Positions 53,217 through 62,864 of a DNA stretch of 64,000 bases are shown piece by piece. Under the pieces are notes generated by a model that searched no databases, had not been told where the DNA came from, and saw nothing but the letters and a program-made list of their open reading frames with translations. Each line of letters starts with the position of its first letter. The stretch's first letter is position 1. The translations under genes and the position numbers were made by a program. This DNA comes from Pelotomaculum sp. DTU098 (GTDB taxonomy: Bacteria > Bacillota > Desulfotomaculia > Desulfotomaculales > Pelotomaculaceae). Location: NCBI GenBank assembly GCA_001512635.1, contig LFSA01000027.1, positions 1 to 64,000 of the forward strand, given 5' to 3'.

Positions 53217-53987
53217 CTAAGACCTCCGCATAAAAAACTGAAGAGCTTCTTCAACTCTCTCAATACGGATTTCCGTATTGAAGCATGGCCCGAAGGGCCG
53301 TTCGTTGGTTATTCCAAGCACAGGGATGGGGTTTGAATCCTGGATCCCGCTGGTGAGGTCCCGCTCGCAAGCAATGGCGACAATAGCCCGGGGGCGGTAT
53401 TCCCGTACGAACTTCCGTGCCAGGGTACCCCCGGTGGCCATGCTCACATGGATGCCGTACTTGTCCCTCAAAGCCAGCAGCTTGTTTACAGGACACCTCC
53501 CGCAGCGGCGGCAATTGTCAATATTAACTGTGATTTTATGCGGGCATCCACTCCACTGCAGGCAATGGGGAGCCAGAACAAGGATCTGGGCCGGCAACAG
53601 CTTGAATTCCTTGGAACGAACCAGCTGGTTGTTTACTTCGATGAAGGAACTCTTAATCCGATCCTGATCAATATGAAAAACCCTGCCAAGAGCCAGGGCA
53701 ATGGGAAATAATAAATTCAAGGCCACCCTCATGGGTCCGCGCAGCACAGCAATATCTCTGGCGTAGAGCAGGGTCAGAATAATACCCCCGGTGCCGAAAC
53801 AGGCTATGACCAGCGCGCCGACCAGTAACCCGGCAAGGGCCAGGAGGAGGATCTGATCGATGAGAGTACGGTTATCACGAAAAACAAGATACCAGATCCC
53901 CGACAGGAGAAGCCCTACACCTACAAGGCTGAAAGCCAGAAGACCAAGAAAAAGTCTTTTCCGAACCGGGAGTATTTCAACATTCAA
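53217..53987 (-). CDS. DUF116 family protein, membrane plus Cys-rich domain
   Basis: A 256-residue protein. Two or three membrane helices (about 10-35, 42-70 and perhaps 85-100) precede a soluble domain with a Cys cluster (PHCLQWSGCPHKIT, DNCRRCGRCPV near 158-168) and ATGGTLARKFV. DUF116 proteins are common in anaerobes next to fmt and rsmB but have no proven function. A metal or FeS site is likely. TTG start overlaps the fmt stop (TTGA). Confidence 0.85.
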   Translation of the reverse strand: MNVEILPVRKRLFLGLLAFSLVGVGLLLSGIWYLVFRDNRTLIDQILLLALAGLLVGALVIACFGTGGIILTLLYARDIAVLRGPMRVALNLLFPIALALGRVFHIDQDRIKSSFIEVNNQLVRSKEFKLLPAQILVLAPHCLQWSGCPHKITVNIDNCRRCGRCPVNKLLALRDKYGIHVSMATGGTLARKFVREYRPRAIVAIACERDLTSGIQDSNPIPVLGITNERPFGPCFNTEIRIERVEEALQFFMRRS

Positions 53988-54940
53988 CTTGACTCGCCCC
54001 CGGCAGCATCGCTCCCCAGCACCGTACCCTTTGGAATGGGCTTGCCCCTTAAAAAAGCAGCTGCCTCCATCCGCCTGCCGCCCTGTAATTGAAGCTCAAG
54101 GATTCTCAGCATACCCCTACCGGTACCCACCAGAATTCCCTCAGGACCGGTAGCAACAACCTCACCGGGTTTTGCTCCTGGCCAGCCGGATTCCACGCAG
54201 CTGGTCCGCCAGAGCTTGAGCACCTTCCCCTGTAGCGTTGTGCGCGCTCCCGGCCAGGGATTCATGCCCCGGACAAGATTATAAATCTCCCGGGCCGGCC
54301 TGTCCCAGCAGATTATTTCATCCTCCGCCTTCAGCGGGGGAGCATAGGAAGGCTCCCCATTCTGGGGAATCCTGGGAGCCTGCCCCAGGGAAATCAAGCG
54401 AAGGGTCTCCACCAGCAAACGGGAACCTACCAGGGCCAGCCGGTCATGTACTATACCCACGGTGTCCTCCTCATGGATGGGAATGGATTCCTTCAAAATC
54501 ATATCACCGGTATCCATACCTTCATCCATATACATGGTGGTAACCCCTGTCTCCTTTTCTCCGTTGATGACAGCCCGGTGTATGGGGGCTGCGCCGCGGT
54601 ATTTCGGCAATAAAGAGGCATGGACGTTAATGCAGCCATAAGGTGGCAAGGACAGGATTTCCGGTGGAAGAATCTGACCAAAGGCAACCACAATCACAAC
54701 CTCGGGGGCAAAAGCCCGCAGTGTCTCGATGAATTCAGGGTCCTTGATCCTTAGCGGCTGAAGTACCGGTATGCCCAGAGCAAGGGCAGTTTCTTTAACC
54801 GGGCTGGGTGTATTAATTTTTCCCCTGCCCCTGGGACGATCCGGGCGGGTAACTACAGCTGCAATTTCGTGTCCTGCTTCTTTCAGGGCCTTCAGGGAAG
54901 CTACGGCAAAATCCGGAGTACCCATAAAAACGATGCGCAT
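53984..54940 (-). CDS. fmt: Methionyl-tRNA formyltransferase
   Basis: A 318-residue enzyme that formylates initiator Met-tRNA. The N-terminal domain has FMGTPDFA, FGQILPPEIL and HASLLPKYRGAAPI near 108-122, and DTGDMI; the C-terminal OB-like domain follows at about 205. ATG has GAGGGAG five bases upstream. It lies after def, whose product removes the formyl group. Confidence 0.97.
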   Translation of the reverse strand: MRIVFMGTPDFAVASLKALKEAGHEIAAVVTRPDRPRGRGKINTPSPVKETALALGIPVLQPLRIKDPEFIETLRAFAPEVVIVVAFGQILPPEILSLPPYGCINVHASLLPKYRGAAPIHRAVINGEKETGVTTMYMDEGMDTGDMILKESIPIHEEDTVGIVHDRLALVGSRLLVETLRLISLGQAPRIPQNGEPSYAPPLKAEDEIICWDRPAREIYNLVRGMNPWPGARTTLQGKVLKLWRTSCVESGWPGAKPGEVVATGPEGILVGTGRGMLRILELQLQGGRRMEAAAFLRGKPIPKGTVLGSDAAGGESS

Positions 54941-54965
54941 ACCATCTCCCTCAATTCTTCAACCT

Positions 54966-55418
54966 TCAAACTTTCGATATACTCCTGGCCCGGTCAATAA
55001 AAAGGATTCCGTCAAGATGGTCTATTTCATGCTGGAAAACTATTGCCGGGAAGCCTTTAGCCTTGATTATATTTTCCTTACCGTAACGATCCAGGTATTT
55101 CACGTGAACTTCATAAGCCCGGGTTACTTCCCCACTTACCCCGGGAATACTGAGGCAGGCTTCAGTGTTCACTTGCTCCCCTGCAGCAAAAATGATTTCA
55201 GGGTTGATCAGCTCCATTAACCCCTCTCCTGCATCCACAACAATTATCCGCTTGGAGATCCCCACCTGCGGTGCGGCCAGACCGACGCCCCTGGCGCTAT
55301 ACATAGTTTTGGCCATGTTATCCAAAAGCTTGTGAATATTCCGGGTTATTTTAGGCACCGCTTTAGCTTTTTCCCTGAGAACATCGTCTCCTATTTGCAC
55401 AATATTATATATTGCCAT
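54966..55418 (-). CDS. def: Peptide deformylase
   Basis: A 150-residue metalloprotease. Motif 1 GVGLAAPQ (44-51), motif 2 EACLS (86-90, metal Cys88) and motif 3 HEIDH (130-134) are intact. Type I/II chain length. ATG has AAAGGAGG six to eight bases upstream. It lies between priA and fmt in the classic priA-def-fmt order. Confidence 0.97.
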   Translation of the reverse strand: MAIYNIVQIGDDVLREKAKAVPKITRNIHKLLDNMAKTMYSARGVGLAAPQVGISKRIIVVDAGEGLMELINPEIIFAAGEQVNTEACLSIPGVSGEVTRAYEVHVKYLDRYGKENIIKAKGFPAIVFQHEIDHLDGILFIDRARSISKV

Positions 55419-55431
55419 AACCCTGCCTCCT

Positions 55432-57666
55432 TTAGATCATTCCCTGGGGATTAATATCGACGGTAATAACCGGTTTGAAGGCCGGTCGAAGGGTCTCCAC
55501 TTTGTCCAGAAATTCCCTGATCAGGTCTTTTAATGAACTACGTTTGGGGCCTTTCAAGATCAGCTGCCAGCGGTGTTTTTCCTTGATTTTATTCAGGGTA
55601 GCCGGCGCCGGACCCAGGATATCTATCTGCCTGCCGGTGTTGAGCAGCTCTTTAGCAAAAAATTCTTTCGCCAGAAGGGCTCCCTTCTTCGCTTCATTTT
55701 CATCTTCATGGGTGAAAAGAAGCAGGGCCAGGTGGCTGAAGGGAGGGTAACCTAAAGCGCGCCTTACCTTCATCTCATTCCTGTAGAATCCCTCGTAGTC
55801 GTGGGCGGCAGCAGCAATTATACTGTAATGATCCGGTGAATAAGTCTGGATCAATACCTCCCCGGGAAGATCGCCCCGCCCGGACCTGCCTGCCACCTGG
55901 GTCAACAACTGGAATGTACGTTCAGCAGCCCTGAAATCAGGCATGTGCAAGGTTGTATCTGCGTTAATCACACCCACCAGGGTCACCTTCGGGAGATCCA
56001 GCCCTTTGGCAATCATCTGTGTTCCGATTAGAATATCGGCTTCTCCCTCCCGGAAGGATTTAAGGATCCTTTCATGGGAACCCTTGCGGGTGGTGGTGTC
56101 GCTGTCCATCCTCAGGATCCGGGCCCGCTCAAATATTCTTTTGGCCTCTTCCTCCACCTTTTGCGTACCTGTTCCGAAATGGCTGATATAGCGGCCGGAA
56201 CAACCGGGGCAGCGCCCGGGGACCGGGATGGCATGATTGCAATAATGGCACCTGAGGCGGTTGTCCAGGTGGTAGGTGAGTGAGATATCACAGCTGGGGC
56301 ACTTCAAGACCAGTCCGCATTCCCTGCAGACGACAATAGTGGCGTAGCCCCGCCTGTTCAGAAAAAGGAGCACCTGTTCGCCCCTGTCCAGGCGCAGGTT
56401 CACAGCTTCTATCAAAGCCCGGCTGAAAATACCTCTATTGCCGTTTTTTATTTCCTGACGCATGTCCACAACCCTGACCTTGGGCAGCGGCTTATGATCA
56501 ATCCTGTGGGGCAGCTCCAGCAGCCTGTAAACCAGACCCTTGCCGGCCTTGAGCCGGCTTTCCAGAGAAGGGGTGGCGCTTCCCAACAGGACCACCGCCC
56601 CGGTAAGCTGGGCCCTTTTGATGGCTACTTCCCGGGCGTGATAGCGCAGGTGATCCTCCTGTTTATAGGTTGTTTCATGTTCCTCGTCAATTACAAAAAG
56701 CCCCGGCCTGGGCAGGGGAGCAAAAACTGCTGAACGGGTCCCTAAAACAACAGGCGCTTCTCCATTTTTGACCCGCAGCCACTGGACATATCTATCCCTG
56801 TCTGAAAGGGCGCTGTGTAAAACCGCTACTTTTCCGCCGAACCGGGCCCGGAACAGATCGATCATCTGGGGGGTAAGGGCAATTTCCGGAACCATGGCTA
56901 CTCCCTGGCGCCCCGTTTTTAGCACAGTGGAAAGAGCATGGAGGTAAACCTCGGTCTTCCCGCTGCCGGTTACACCGTGCAGGAGAAATACACCGAATTG
57001 CCTCTCCTCCAATAACCTGGTAATGGGTTTTAAAACCTGTTCCTGCTGGGGAGTGAGCTGCGGGCCGCTGCAATCAGTTTCTTCGGGCAGCGGAACAGCG
57101 GGCATGGGTTCCTGAGATACAGCCTCCAGCATACCCCTGGCCACCAGTGTTTCTACAGTTTTCAGGGAAGCCCCGGCAGCAGCCGCCAATTCAAACATGG
57201 TTAACCCCGGGCAGCCGGCCGAGGCTTTCAAAACAGCAGCCTGCCTGGGCTTTCTGCCCATCGTTGCCAGGATCTTTTCCAGCTCGGCCCCGGTATGGAC
57301 CGGATATACTCTTTTAACGGCACCCCTGCCTTTTACCCGCAGGCGCGGCGACAAAATACGCCCGAAAGCTTCAGCGGTACTGCACAGGTAACTGTCGGCC
57401 ATCCAGCGGGCCAGTTCCAGCATCTCAGATGTTAAAATCTGGGTGTCCAGAACCCTGACGATGCTCCTGATTTTTACATCGCTCTCAGGAATGCCGAAAC
57501 CTACCACGTACCCTGCCAGCTCCCTGTTGCCGAAGGGGACAAGTACCCTGCTTCCCACTGCAACCTGGTTCTCAAGTTCTGCGGGTACAGAATAGTGAAA
57601 AACCCGATCGGTTTTTCTGGTACTCAATTCAACAATGACTTCGGCATAGGGGCAGTTTTTCTTCAT
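55432..57666 (-). CDS. priA: Primosomal replication protein N' (helicase PriA)
   Basis: A 744-residue DNA helicase that restarts stalled forks. The 3'-end-binding domain lies at about 1-110, Walker A in [12 protein letters not shown] near 231-242, [10 protein letters not shown] (DEAH box) near 326, zinc cysteines in [13 protein letters not shown] and CHYC..CPGC (about 445-490), and the helicase motif [12 protein letters not shown] follows GGGAGGG. A 190-base gap without a gene separates it from coaBC upstream. Confidence 0.96.
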   Translation of the reverse strand: MKKNCPYAEVIVELSTRKTDRVFHYSVPAELENQVAVGSRVLVPFGNRELAGYVVGFGIPESDVKIRSIVRVLDTQILTSEMLELARWMADSYLCSTAEAFGRILSPRLRVKGRGAVKRVYPVHTGAELEKILATMGRKPRQAAVLKASAGCPGLTMFELAAAAGASLKTVETLVARGMLEAVSQEPMPAVPLPEETDCSGPQLTPQQEQVLKPITRLLEERQFGVFLLHGVTGSGKTEVYLHALSTVLKTGRQGVAMVPEIALTPQMIDLFRARFGGKVAVLHSALSDRDRYVQWLRVKNGEAPVVLGTRSAVFAPLPRPGLFVIDEEHETTYKQEDHLRYHAREVAIKRAQLTGAVVLLGSATPSLESRLKAGKGLVYRLLELPHRIDHKPLPKVRVVDMRQEIKNGNRGIFSRALIEAVNLRLDRGEQVLLFLNRRGYATIVVCRECGLVLKCPSCDISLTYHLDNRLRCHYCNHAIPVPGRCPGCSGRYISHFGTGTQKVEEEAKRIFERARILRMDSDTTTRKGSHERILKSFREGEADILIGTQMIAKGLDLPKVTLVGVINADTTLHMPDFRAAERTFQLLTQVAGRSGRGDLPGEVLIQTYSPDHYSIIAAAAHDYEGFYRNEMKVRRALGYPPFSHLALLLFTHEDENEAKKGALLAKEFFAKELLNTGRQIDILGPAPATLNKIKEKHRWQLILKGPKRSSLKDLIREFLDKVETLRPAFKPVITVDINPQGMI

Positions 57667-57856
57667 TATACCCTCCCAAAGGATACTTTACAAATTTGTG
57701 CACCGGTATAAAAATGGCCCGTCCGTAATTCAACCAGGCACGGGTTCCCTACGATTCCGCCCCCAGCTTTAACGGCTTAGAGCCGCTTTCTGTGAGGGAC
57801 AATACATGACAACCAGAGGATATCAGGATTGCTGATCCATAATTGAGGGGGTACTG

Positions 57857-59056
57857 CTACTGCCTGTTATCCCTCAGTTTTAGCACCTCGTCAAGAATAC
57901 GGTGGGCCAGGCTGAGTTTATCCATAACAGGCAACGGTAAAACGTATTGACCTGGATAAACCAGCTTGACTATATTTGTATCTGCTCCAAATCCTGCCCC
58001 GGGGAGAGTAACGTCGTTTGCCACCATGAGATCCAGGTTTTTATCCTTCACCTTTTGATGGGCGTTTTCTTCCAGGTTACTGGTTTCGGCAGCAAAACCC
58101 ACCAGGGTCTGATGTGTTTTTCTCCGGCCAAGCTCAGCCAGAATATCGGGGTTTTTTTCGCACTCAATAACGAGTTTTGACCCTGTTTTTTTAATCTTTT
58201 GTCCGGATACCTCCCTGGGTCTGTAATCAGCCACTGCGGCAGCTTTAATAACGATGTCCACACGGGGGAAATACTCCATTACCTCCTTGAACATCTCTGC
58301 TGCTGTTTCCACTTGTTTCAGTTCAACCCCCAAGGGCGGCTGTAAATTAGTAGGGCCACTGATCAGGATGACCGAAGCCCCCCTGCTGGCGGCAGCCCTG
58401 GCCAGAGCATAGCCCATTTTACCAGAGCTCCGGTTAGTCAGGTAGCGTACGGGGTCGATTGGTTCCAGGGTGGGACCGGCTGTTACCAAAACCTTCAGGC
58501 CCTTGAGGTCACTGGGGGAAAGAAGCGCCTGAATCTTTTCCATAATGACATCCAACTCAACCAGCCTCCCCGGCCCTTCCGCCCCGCAGGCCAGGCGGCC
58601 TTGCCCCGGACCGACAAAATGATAACCGAGGTCTTTAAGCATGGCCAGATTGCGCTGAACCACCGGGTTTTGATACATATTTACATTCATGGCCGGACAG
58701 AACAATACCGGACAGGTGGTTGCCATAATTACAGTTGACAGCAGGTCATCCGCTATACCTGCCGCCACCTTGCCCAGGATATTGGCTGTGGCCGGTACAA
58801 CAACAAGCAAGTCGGAAATGGCAGCCAGTTCAATATGCTGTACATTCCACTCCACAACCGGCTCGAAAAGTTCTGTGTAAACCCGGTTGCCGCTCAGGGT
58901 TTGAAAGGTCAGCGGGCTTACAAAGGCAGTAGCCGAACGGGTCATTATTACACGGACATCTGCCCCACCTGATTTCAGGTTGCTCGCCAGTTGGGCAGCC
59001 TTATAAACAGCAATACCCCCGGTTACACCCAGGGTAATATTTTTTCCCGCCAGCAT
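57857..59056 (-). CDS. coaBC: Bifunctional phosphopantothenoylcysteine decarboxylase/synthetase
   Basis: A 399-residue CoA-pathway fusion. The N-terminal FMN-dependent decarboxylase (about 1-180) has GVTGGIAVYKA and the catalytic PAMNVNMY. The C-terminal CTP-dependent synthetase (about 185-399) has TAGPTLEPIDPVRYLTNRSSG. ATG at 59056 has GAGGGGG six bases upstream. It follows rpoZ after 143 bases without a gene. Confidence 0.96.
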   Translation of the reverse strand: MLAGKNITLGVTGGIAVYKAAQLASNLKSGGADVRVIMTRSATAFVSPLTFQTLSGNRVYTELFEPVVEWNVQHIELAAISDLLVVVPATANILGKVAAGIADDLLSTVIMATTCPVLFCPAMNVNMYQNPVVQRNLAMLKDLGYHFVGPGQGRLACGAEGPGRLVELDVIMEKIQALLSPSDLKGLKVLVTAGPTLEPIDPVRYLTNRSSGKMGYALARAAASRGASVILISGPTNLQPPLGVELKQVETAAEMFKEVMEYFPRVDIVIKAAAVADYRPREVSGQKIKKTGSKLVIECEKNPDILAELGRRKTHQTLVGFAAETSNLEENAHQKVKDKNLDLMVANDVTLPGAGFGADTNIVKLVYPGQYVLPLPVMDKLSLAHRILDEVLKLRDNRQ

Positions 59057-59199
59057 GGGAAGCCCCCTCAAAATGGAATTATCATCTGAAAAATCTGCAA
59101 ATTAAAAAAAGAAGGCGTGTCTAAATCTAAACCACTTTCCTTCACCGGATACTCAATTCTTGAAAAATGGATCCTGTGTGCTGATGAAGGACAGCCAGA

Positions 59200-59406
59200 C
59201 TACTTGATCCTAACCCGTGTTCTTATATACCTTATTTTATTCTGAACGATCTCATTAAGGGCAGCTGTTACAGGCTTGAGAGCAACCCCGTTAACCTTGG
59301 AGCTACCTCTCTCGGTGAGTACCCTGGCCCGCTTAGCGGCAACAACAACTAGAGTATACCGACTGTCAACCTTTTCCATCAGCTCATCGAGACTTGGTTG
59401 GTTCAT
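59200..59406 (-). CDS. rpoZ: RNA polymerase omega subunit
   Basis: A 68-residue small subunit of RNA polymerase that helps beta' fold. Family segments are SRYTLVVVAAKRAR and VALKPVTAALNEI. It follows gmk by 43 bases, the usual gmk-rpoZ order. Confidence 0.95.
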   Translation of the reverse strand: MNQPSLDELMEKVDSRYTLVVVAAKRARVLTERGSSKVNGVALKPVTAALNEIVQNKIRYIRTRVRIK

Positions 59407-59449
59407 CCTGTCCTCTTATCCTCCACTTTCCATTGGTTCTCCAACTAAA

Positions 59450-60055
59450 TTAACTCAATAAATCCCGCAACAAAAACTGGCAACGCTGGGACCGTGCTTT
59501 TTCTGCGGTGATGATTGCCCGGACGGTAGCCAGCGCCCGGGGCAATTCATCATTGATCACTATGTAATCATAATGGCAGGCCATCTTGATTTCGCATTCT
59601 ATGCAGCGCAAGCGCTTCTCAATCTCCTCATTGCTATCGGTACCCCTGGCCCGCAACCTGGATTCCAGGGCAAGTCTGGACGGGGGAACCACAAAAATAA
59701 GCACAGCCATGGGAAAACGTTCTTTTACCTGCAGGGCGCCCTGAATATCTATTTCCAGAATCACATCGTTGCCCCGGTCAAGGGCTTCCTGCAAAAACCT
59801 GTATGGAGTACCGTAATAGTGACCGTAGACTTCCGCCCACTCCAGCAGTTCGTCTTCCTCAATCATTTTCTGAAAGGACTTGGTATCCAGGAAATAATAA
59901 TCTACACCATGCACTTCACCGTTCCTGGGTGAACGGGTCGTAGCCGAGACCGATAAAAGGATGCTGGGATCCTCCTTGATCAGAGCTCTGCAGATTGAGC
60001 CCTTGCCCACACCTGAGGGGCCGGAAAAAACAATTAAAATTCCTTGCTTTTGCAC
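59450..60055 (-). CDS. gmk: Guanylate kinase
   Basis: A 201-residue nucleotide kinase that makes GDP from GMP. The P-loop GPSGVGKGSI lies at 12-21, the GMP site TTRSPRNGEVHGVDYYF at about 39-55, and a lid with RLRARGTDSNEEIEKRL. GTG start with AGGGG upstream. It lies between remA and rpoZ. Confidence 0.97.
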   Translation of the reverse strand: MQKQGILIVFSGPSGVGKGSICRALIKEDPSILLSVSATTRSPRNGEVHGVDYYFLDTKSFQKMIEEDELLEWAEVYGHYYGTPYRFLQEALDRGNDVILEIDIQGALQVKERFPMAVLIFVVPPSRLALESRLRARGTDSNEEIEKRLRCIECEIKMACHYDYIVINDELPRALATVRAIITAEKARSQRCQFLLRDLLS

Positions 60056-60066
60056 GACTGTAGCCC

Positions 60067-60342
60067 CTATTGCTCAGAATTCTCTTCGGCCTGCGGCGAC
60101 TCCTTCGACACCAGGCGGTGGGCTACGGTTTCAGGTTGGACGGCAGAGAGGATGACGTGATCGCTGTCCGTAATGATAACCGCCCTGGTACGGCGTCCGT
60201 AAGTTGCATCAATCAACATGCCCCTGTCCCGGGCTTCCGTAATAATTCTTTTTATGGGGGCTGATTCCGGACTAACTATAGCAATAATCCGGTTGGCCGA
60301 GACAATGTTTCCAAAACCAATATTGATTAATTTTATTTCCAC
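60067..60342 (-). CDS. remA: RemA/DUF370 family regulator
   Basis: A 91-residue protein of the RemA family ([27 protein letters not shown] and [23 protein letters not shown]). In Bacillus, RemA binds DNA as an oligomeric ring and activates matrix and osmoprotection genes; in most Firmicutes its role is open. GTG start after GGGGG. The yicC-remA-gmk-rpoZ order is conserved in Firmicutes. Confidence 0.93.
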   Translation of the reverse strand: MEIKLINIGFGNIVSANRIIAIVSPESAPIKRIITEARDRGMLIDATYGRRTRAVIITDSDHVILSAVQPETVAHRLVSKESPQAEENSEQ

Positions 60343-60373
60343 AATGTTTCCCCCTTCAAAAATTAACCTGAGA

Positions 60374-61252
60374 TTATTCTATATTTTGGACCTGTTCCCT
60401 TAATTTTTCAAGTTCACTTTTTACCTCAACAACCAGGCGGCTGATTTCAAGATCACTGGCTTTAGAGGCAATGGTATTTATTTCACGGTTCATCTCCTGA
60501 ATCAGGAAGTCAAGTTTCCTTCCCACTGCTTCCTCCGCAAAAAGACAATTGCGAACCTGATTCAGGTGACTTTCCAGCCGCACTGTTTCTTCGGTTATAC
60601 TGGAACGCTCAGCAAAAAGGACGACTTCAGCCTCCAGCCGTTCGGTGTCAAGGGAACCATCCTTCAGGAAGTCGCTCAAACGGTTTTGCAGTCTTTCTCT
60701 GTAATCTTCCACAACAGCAGGTGACCGGTCCCTGATGGTGTTATTGAGAAGGGCAAGATGTTCAACCCTGTTCAAAAGATCCTTGGCCAGTTCTTCTCCT
60801 TCGAAAGCTCTCATCTGAACCAGGCTTTCCACAGCCTTTTCCGTAGCCTCCTGAATGGCAGGCCACAAAAGTTCAAGATCTTCGACAGGCTCTTCCACAG
60901 TAAACACACCGGGTAGCGCCACCAGTTGTTGTAATTCTATTTTTCCCTCAATACCAACACTTTCCTGAAGTTCTTTCATTGCCTTATAATACGCTGAGGC
61001 AAGAGCTTTGTCAACTTTAACGGAAGCTGTTTTTTCGCCGCATTCTTCGATAGTCAGATACCCGTCAATCCGACCCCGGGTCACCCGGGTTGAGATGATC
61101 CGCCTGATCCGGTCCTCTAGAGAAACAAGTGAGCGGGGCAAACGTAAAACAACCTCACTATAGCGATGATTGACTGCTTTCAATTCCAGGGTAAATTTTT
61201 TATTACAGGTACTGCCCTCGCCCCGGCCGTAACCGGTCATGCTTTTAATCAA
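60374..61252 (-). CDS. yicC: YicC family endoribonuclease
   Basis: A 292-residue protein starting [11 protein letters not shown], with NHRYSEV near 28 and the conserved DUF1732-type C-terminus ([20 protein letters not shown] near 250). The E. coli member is a ring-forming RNase that acts on small RNAs. TTG start with a weak GGTGGTG site. It is the first gene of the operon read here; no clear promoter was found in the 190-base gap. Confidence 0.92.
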   Translation of the reverse strand: MIKSMTGYGRGEGSTCNKKFTLELKAVNHRYSEVVLRLPRSLVSLEDRIRRIISTRVTRGRIDGYLTIEECGEKTASVKVDKALASAYYKAMKELQESVGIEGKIELQQLVALPGVFTVEEPVEDLELLWPAIQEATEKAVESLVQMRAFEGEELAKDLLNRVEHLALLNNTIRDRSPAVVEDYRERLQNRLSDFLKDGSLDTERLEAEVVLFAERSSITEETVRLESHLNQVRNCLFAEEAVGRKLDFLIQEMNREINTIASKASDLEISRLVVEVKSELEKLREQVQNIE

Positions 61253-61381
61253 TAATTCACACCACCTGTATCTATATAAGTATAGTATTGACTCTTAGCA
61301 TAAAAATAATTTTTCTACTTTGGAGAAGAAAATCCTTCGATTTATGTTAATTTATGCGATATTTTAATCTTTTGAAAAAAG

Positions 61382-61405
61382 AAAAACCGGCATCAGGAAT
61401 GCCGG
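61382..61405 (-). terminator. Terminator of the aspartate aminotransferase gene
   Basis: CCGGCAT (61387-61393) pairs with ATGCCGG (61399-61405) with T5 then CT6 after it on the minus strand. It separates aspB from the yicC operon. Confidence 0.85.
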
Positions 61406-61439
61406 GCATTAACTCATGTAGGTAACTGAACAAGGTAAT

Positions 61440-62633
61440 TCAGTTAATTTTTTTCAGTATTTCTTCCATCCGGTCCAGTCCTTCTTTAATGTTCTCCATG
61501 GAACAAGCGTAAGAAAGCCTGAAATAATTATCATTACCAAAGGCAATACCGGGAACCACGGCTACCTGTGCTTCTTTTAGCAGAATAGCGGCAAGATCGG
61601 TTGCGTTGTTGATGGGGATGCCCTGGTAGCTCTTACCAAAAAAGCCCTTGACATTTGGATAAAGATAGAAAGCCCCGTTCGCGCGCATACAGGTTATACC
61701 CTTTATGGCCTTCAGCCGCTCGTACATATAGTTTCTTCTGCGGAGAAACTCGGCCTTCATTTTTTCCGTAAAGGACTGGTCGCCTGTCAGGGCGGCAACA
61801 CTGGCATACTGGGCAATGGAAGTTGGATTCGAAGTGGAATGACTCTGCAAATCACCCATAGCTTTTGCTATGGGGCGGGTGGAAAGAGTATAGCCAATCC
61901 GCCAGCCGGTCATGGAATAAGCCTTGGAAACGCCATTAACAACTATGGTCTGTTCCTTCAAAGCAGGAGAAAAAGAAGCGATGCTGACATGCTTGACTCC
62001 GTTGTAAATAAGTTTTTCATAAATCTCATCTGAAATAACCATAATGCCGTGTTTTTCAATAACCTCTGCTAAAGCCCCCAGTTCTTCCGGTGTAAAAACA
62101 GAGCCGGTAGGGTTATTGGGGCTGTTAAGGATGAAAAGACGGGTCCGGGGTCCTATGGCCGACTCCAGTTCATCAGGGACAAGCTTAAAACCGTTCTCCT
62201 CCCGTGTTTCTATAATCCGGGGTGTTGCTCCGGACAGTTTAATCTGCTCCAGATAGCTTACCCAGTAAGGAGCGGTCAGGATAACCTCATCCCCCGGCTG
62301 TAGCAGCACCTGCATAGCGTTGTAAAGGCAGTGCTTGGCACCTGAGGAAACTACCACCTGATCCGGTTTGTATTCAAGTCCTTGCTCATGGCGGTATTTT
62401 TCGCAAATAGCCTCTTTTAGAGCCTTTATTCCTGTCACTGGGGTGTATTTGGTCTTTCCTGCCCGAATCGCGGCAATTGCCGCCTCCTTGATGTGGTCCG
62501 GGGTGTCGTAGTCCGGTTCTCCTGCCCCAAAGCTAATTACCTTATGCCCCTTTGAGGCCATTTCTTTAGCTTTTGCGTCGATTGTTAGAGTGGGGGATGC
62601 GCTGATATTTAACGCCCGGTCGGCTAATTTCAT
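61440..62633 (-). CDS. aspB: Class I/II aminotransferase (aspartate aminotransferase type)
   Basis: A 397-residue PLP enzyme. SFGAGEPDYDTPDHI lies near the N-terminus, NSPNNPTG near 173, and the PLP lysine in NGVSKAYSMTGWRIGY near 237. It matches bacterial subgroup Ib AspB, which moves amino groups between aspartate and 2-oxoglutarate. ATG at 62633 has AAGGAGG 11 bases upstream; the frame is open to 62717 without support. It follows dapL after 230 bases. Prephenate amination is an alternative activity. Confidence 0.92.
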   Translation of the reverse strand: MKLADRALNISASPTLTIDAKAKEMASKGHKVISFGAGEPDYDTPDHIKEAAIAAIRAGKTKYTPVTGIKALKEAICEKYRHEQGLEYKPDQVVVSSGAKHCLYNAMQVLLQPGDEVILTAPYWVSYLEQIKLSGATPRIIETREENGFKLVPDELESAIGPRTRLFILNSPNNPTGSVFTPEELGALAEVIEKHGIMVISDEIYEKLIYNGVKHVSIASFSPALKEQTIVVNGVSKAYSMTGWRIGYTLSTRPIAKAMGDLQSHSTSNPTSIAQYASVAALTGDQSFTEKMKAEFLRRRNYMYERLKAIKGITCMRANGAFYLYPNVKGFFGKSYQGIPINNATDLAAILLKEAQVAVVPGIAFGNDNYFRLSYACSMENIKEGLDRMEEILKKIN

Positions 62634-62864
62634 TAAAGAACGAACCTCCTTTTTGATGAAAGGCCGTTGTGCTTCGTCGCACATGTGGAAGCCGCCGGTC
62701 TTCATCATTGCAGTCAAGTATTAATTGATCCTATCGTTCAACCCAGGCGCTTCAAGAAGAATGTGAAAGCGTCTTGACAGGCACTGGCAGAATAGGTTCA
62801 GCAATCACCGTTACTGGTGATCCTGTTGCTCCCAAAGGGCATAACTCTTTTCCTAAAAAGTAAA

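Noticed and set aside
62800-62845. Hairpin ATCACC/GGTGAT after dapL
   Set aside because: Six-base stem without a U tract; chance is likely.
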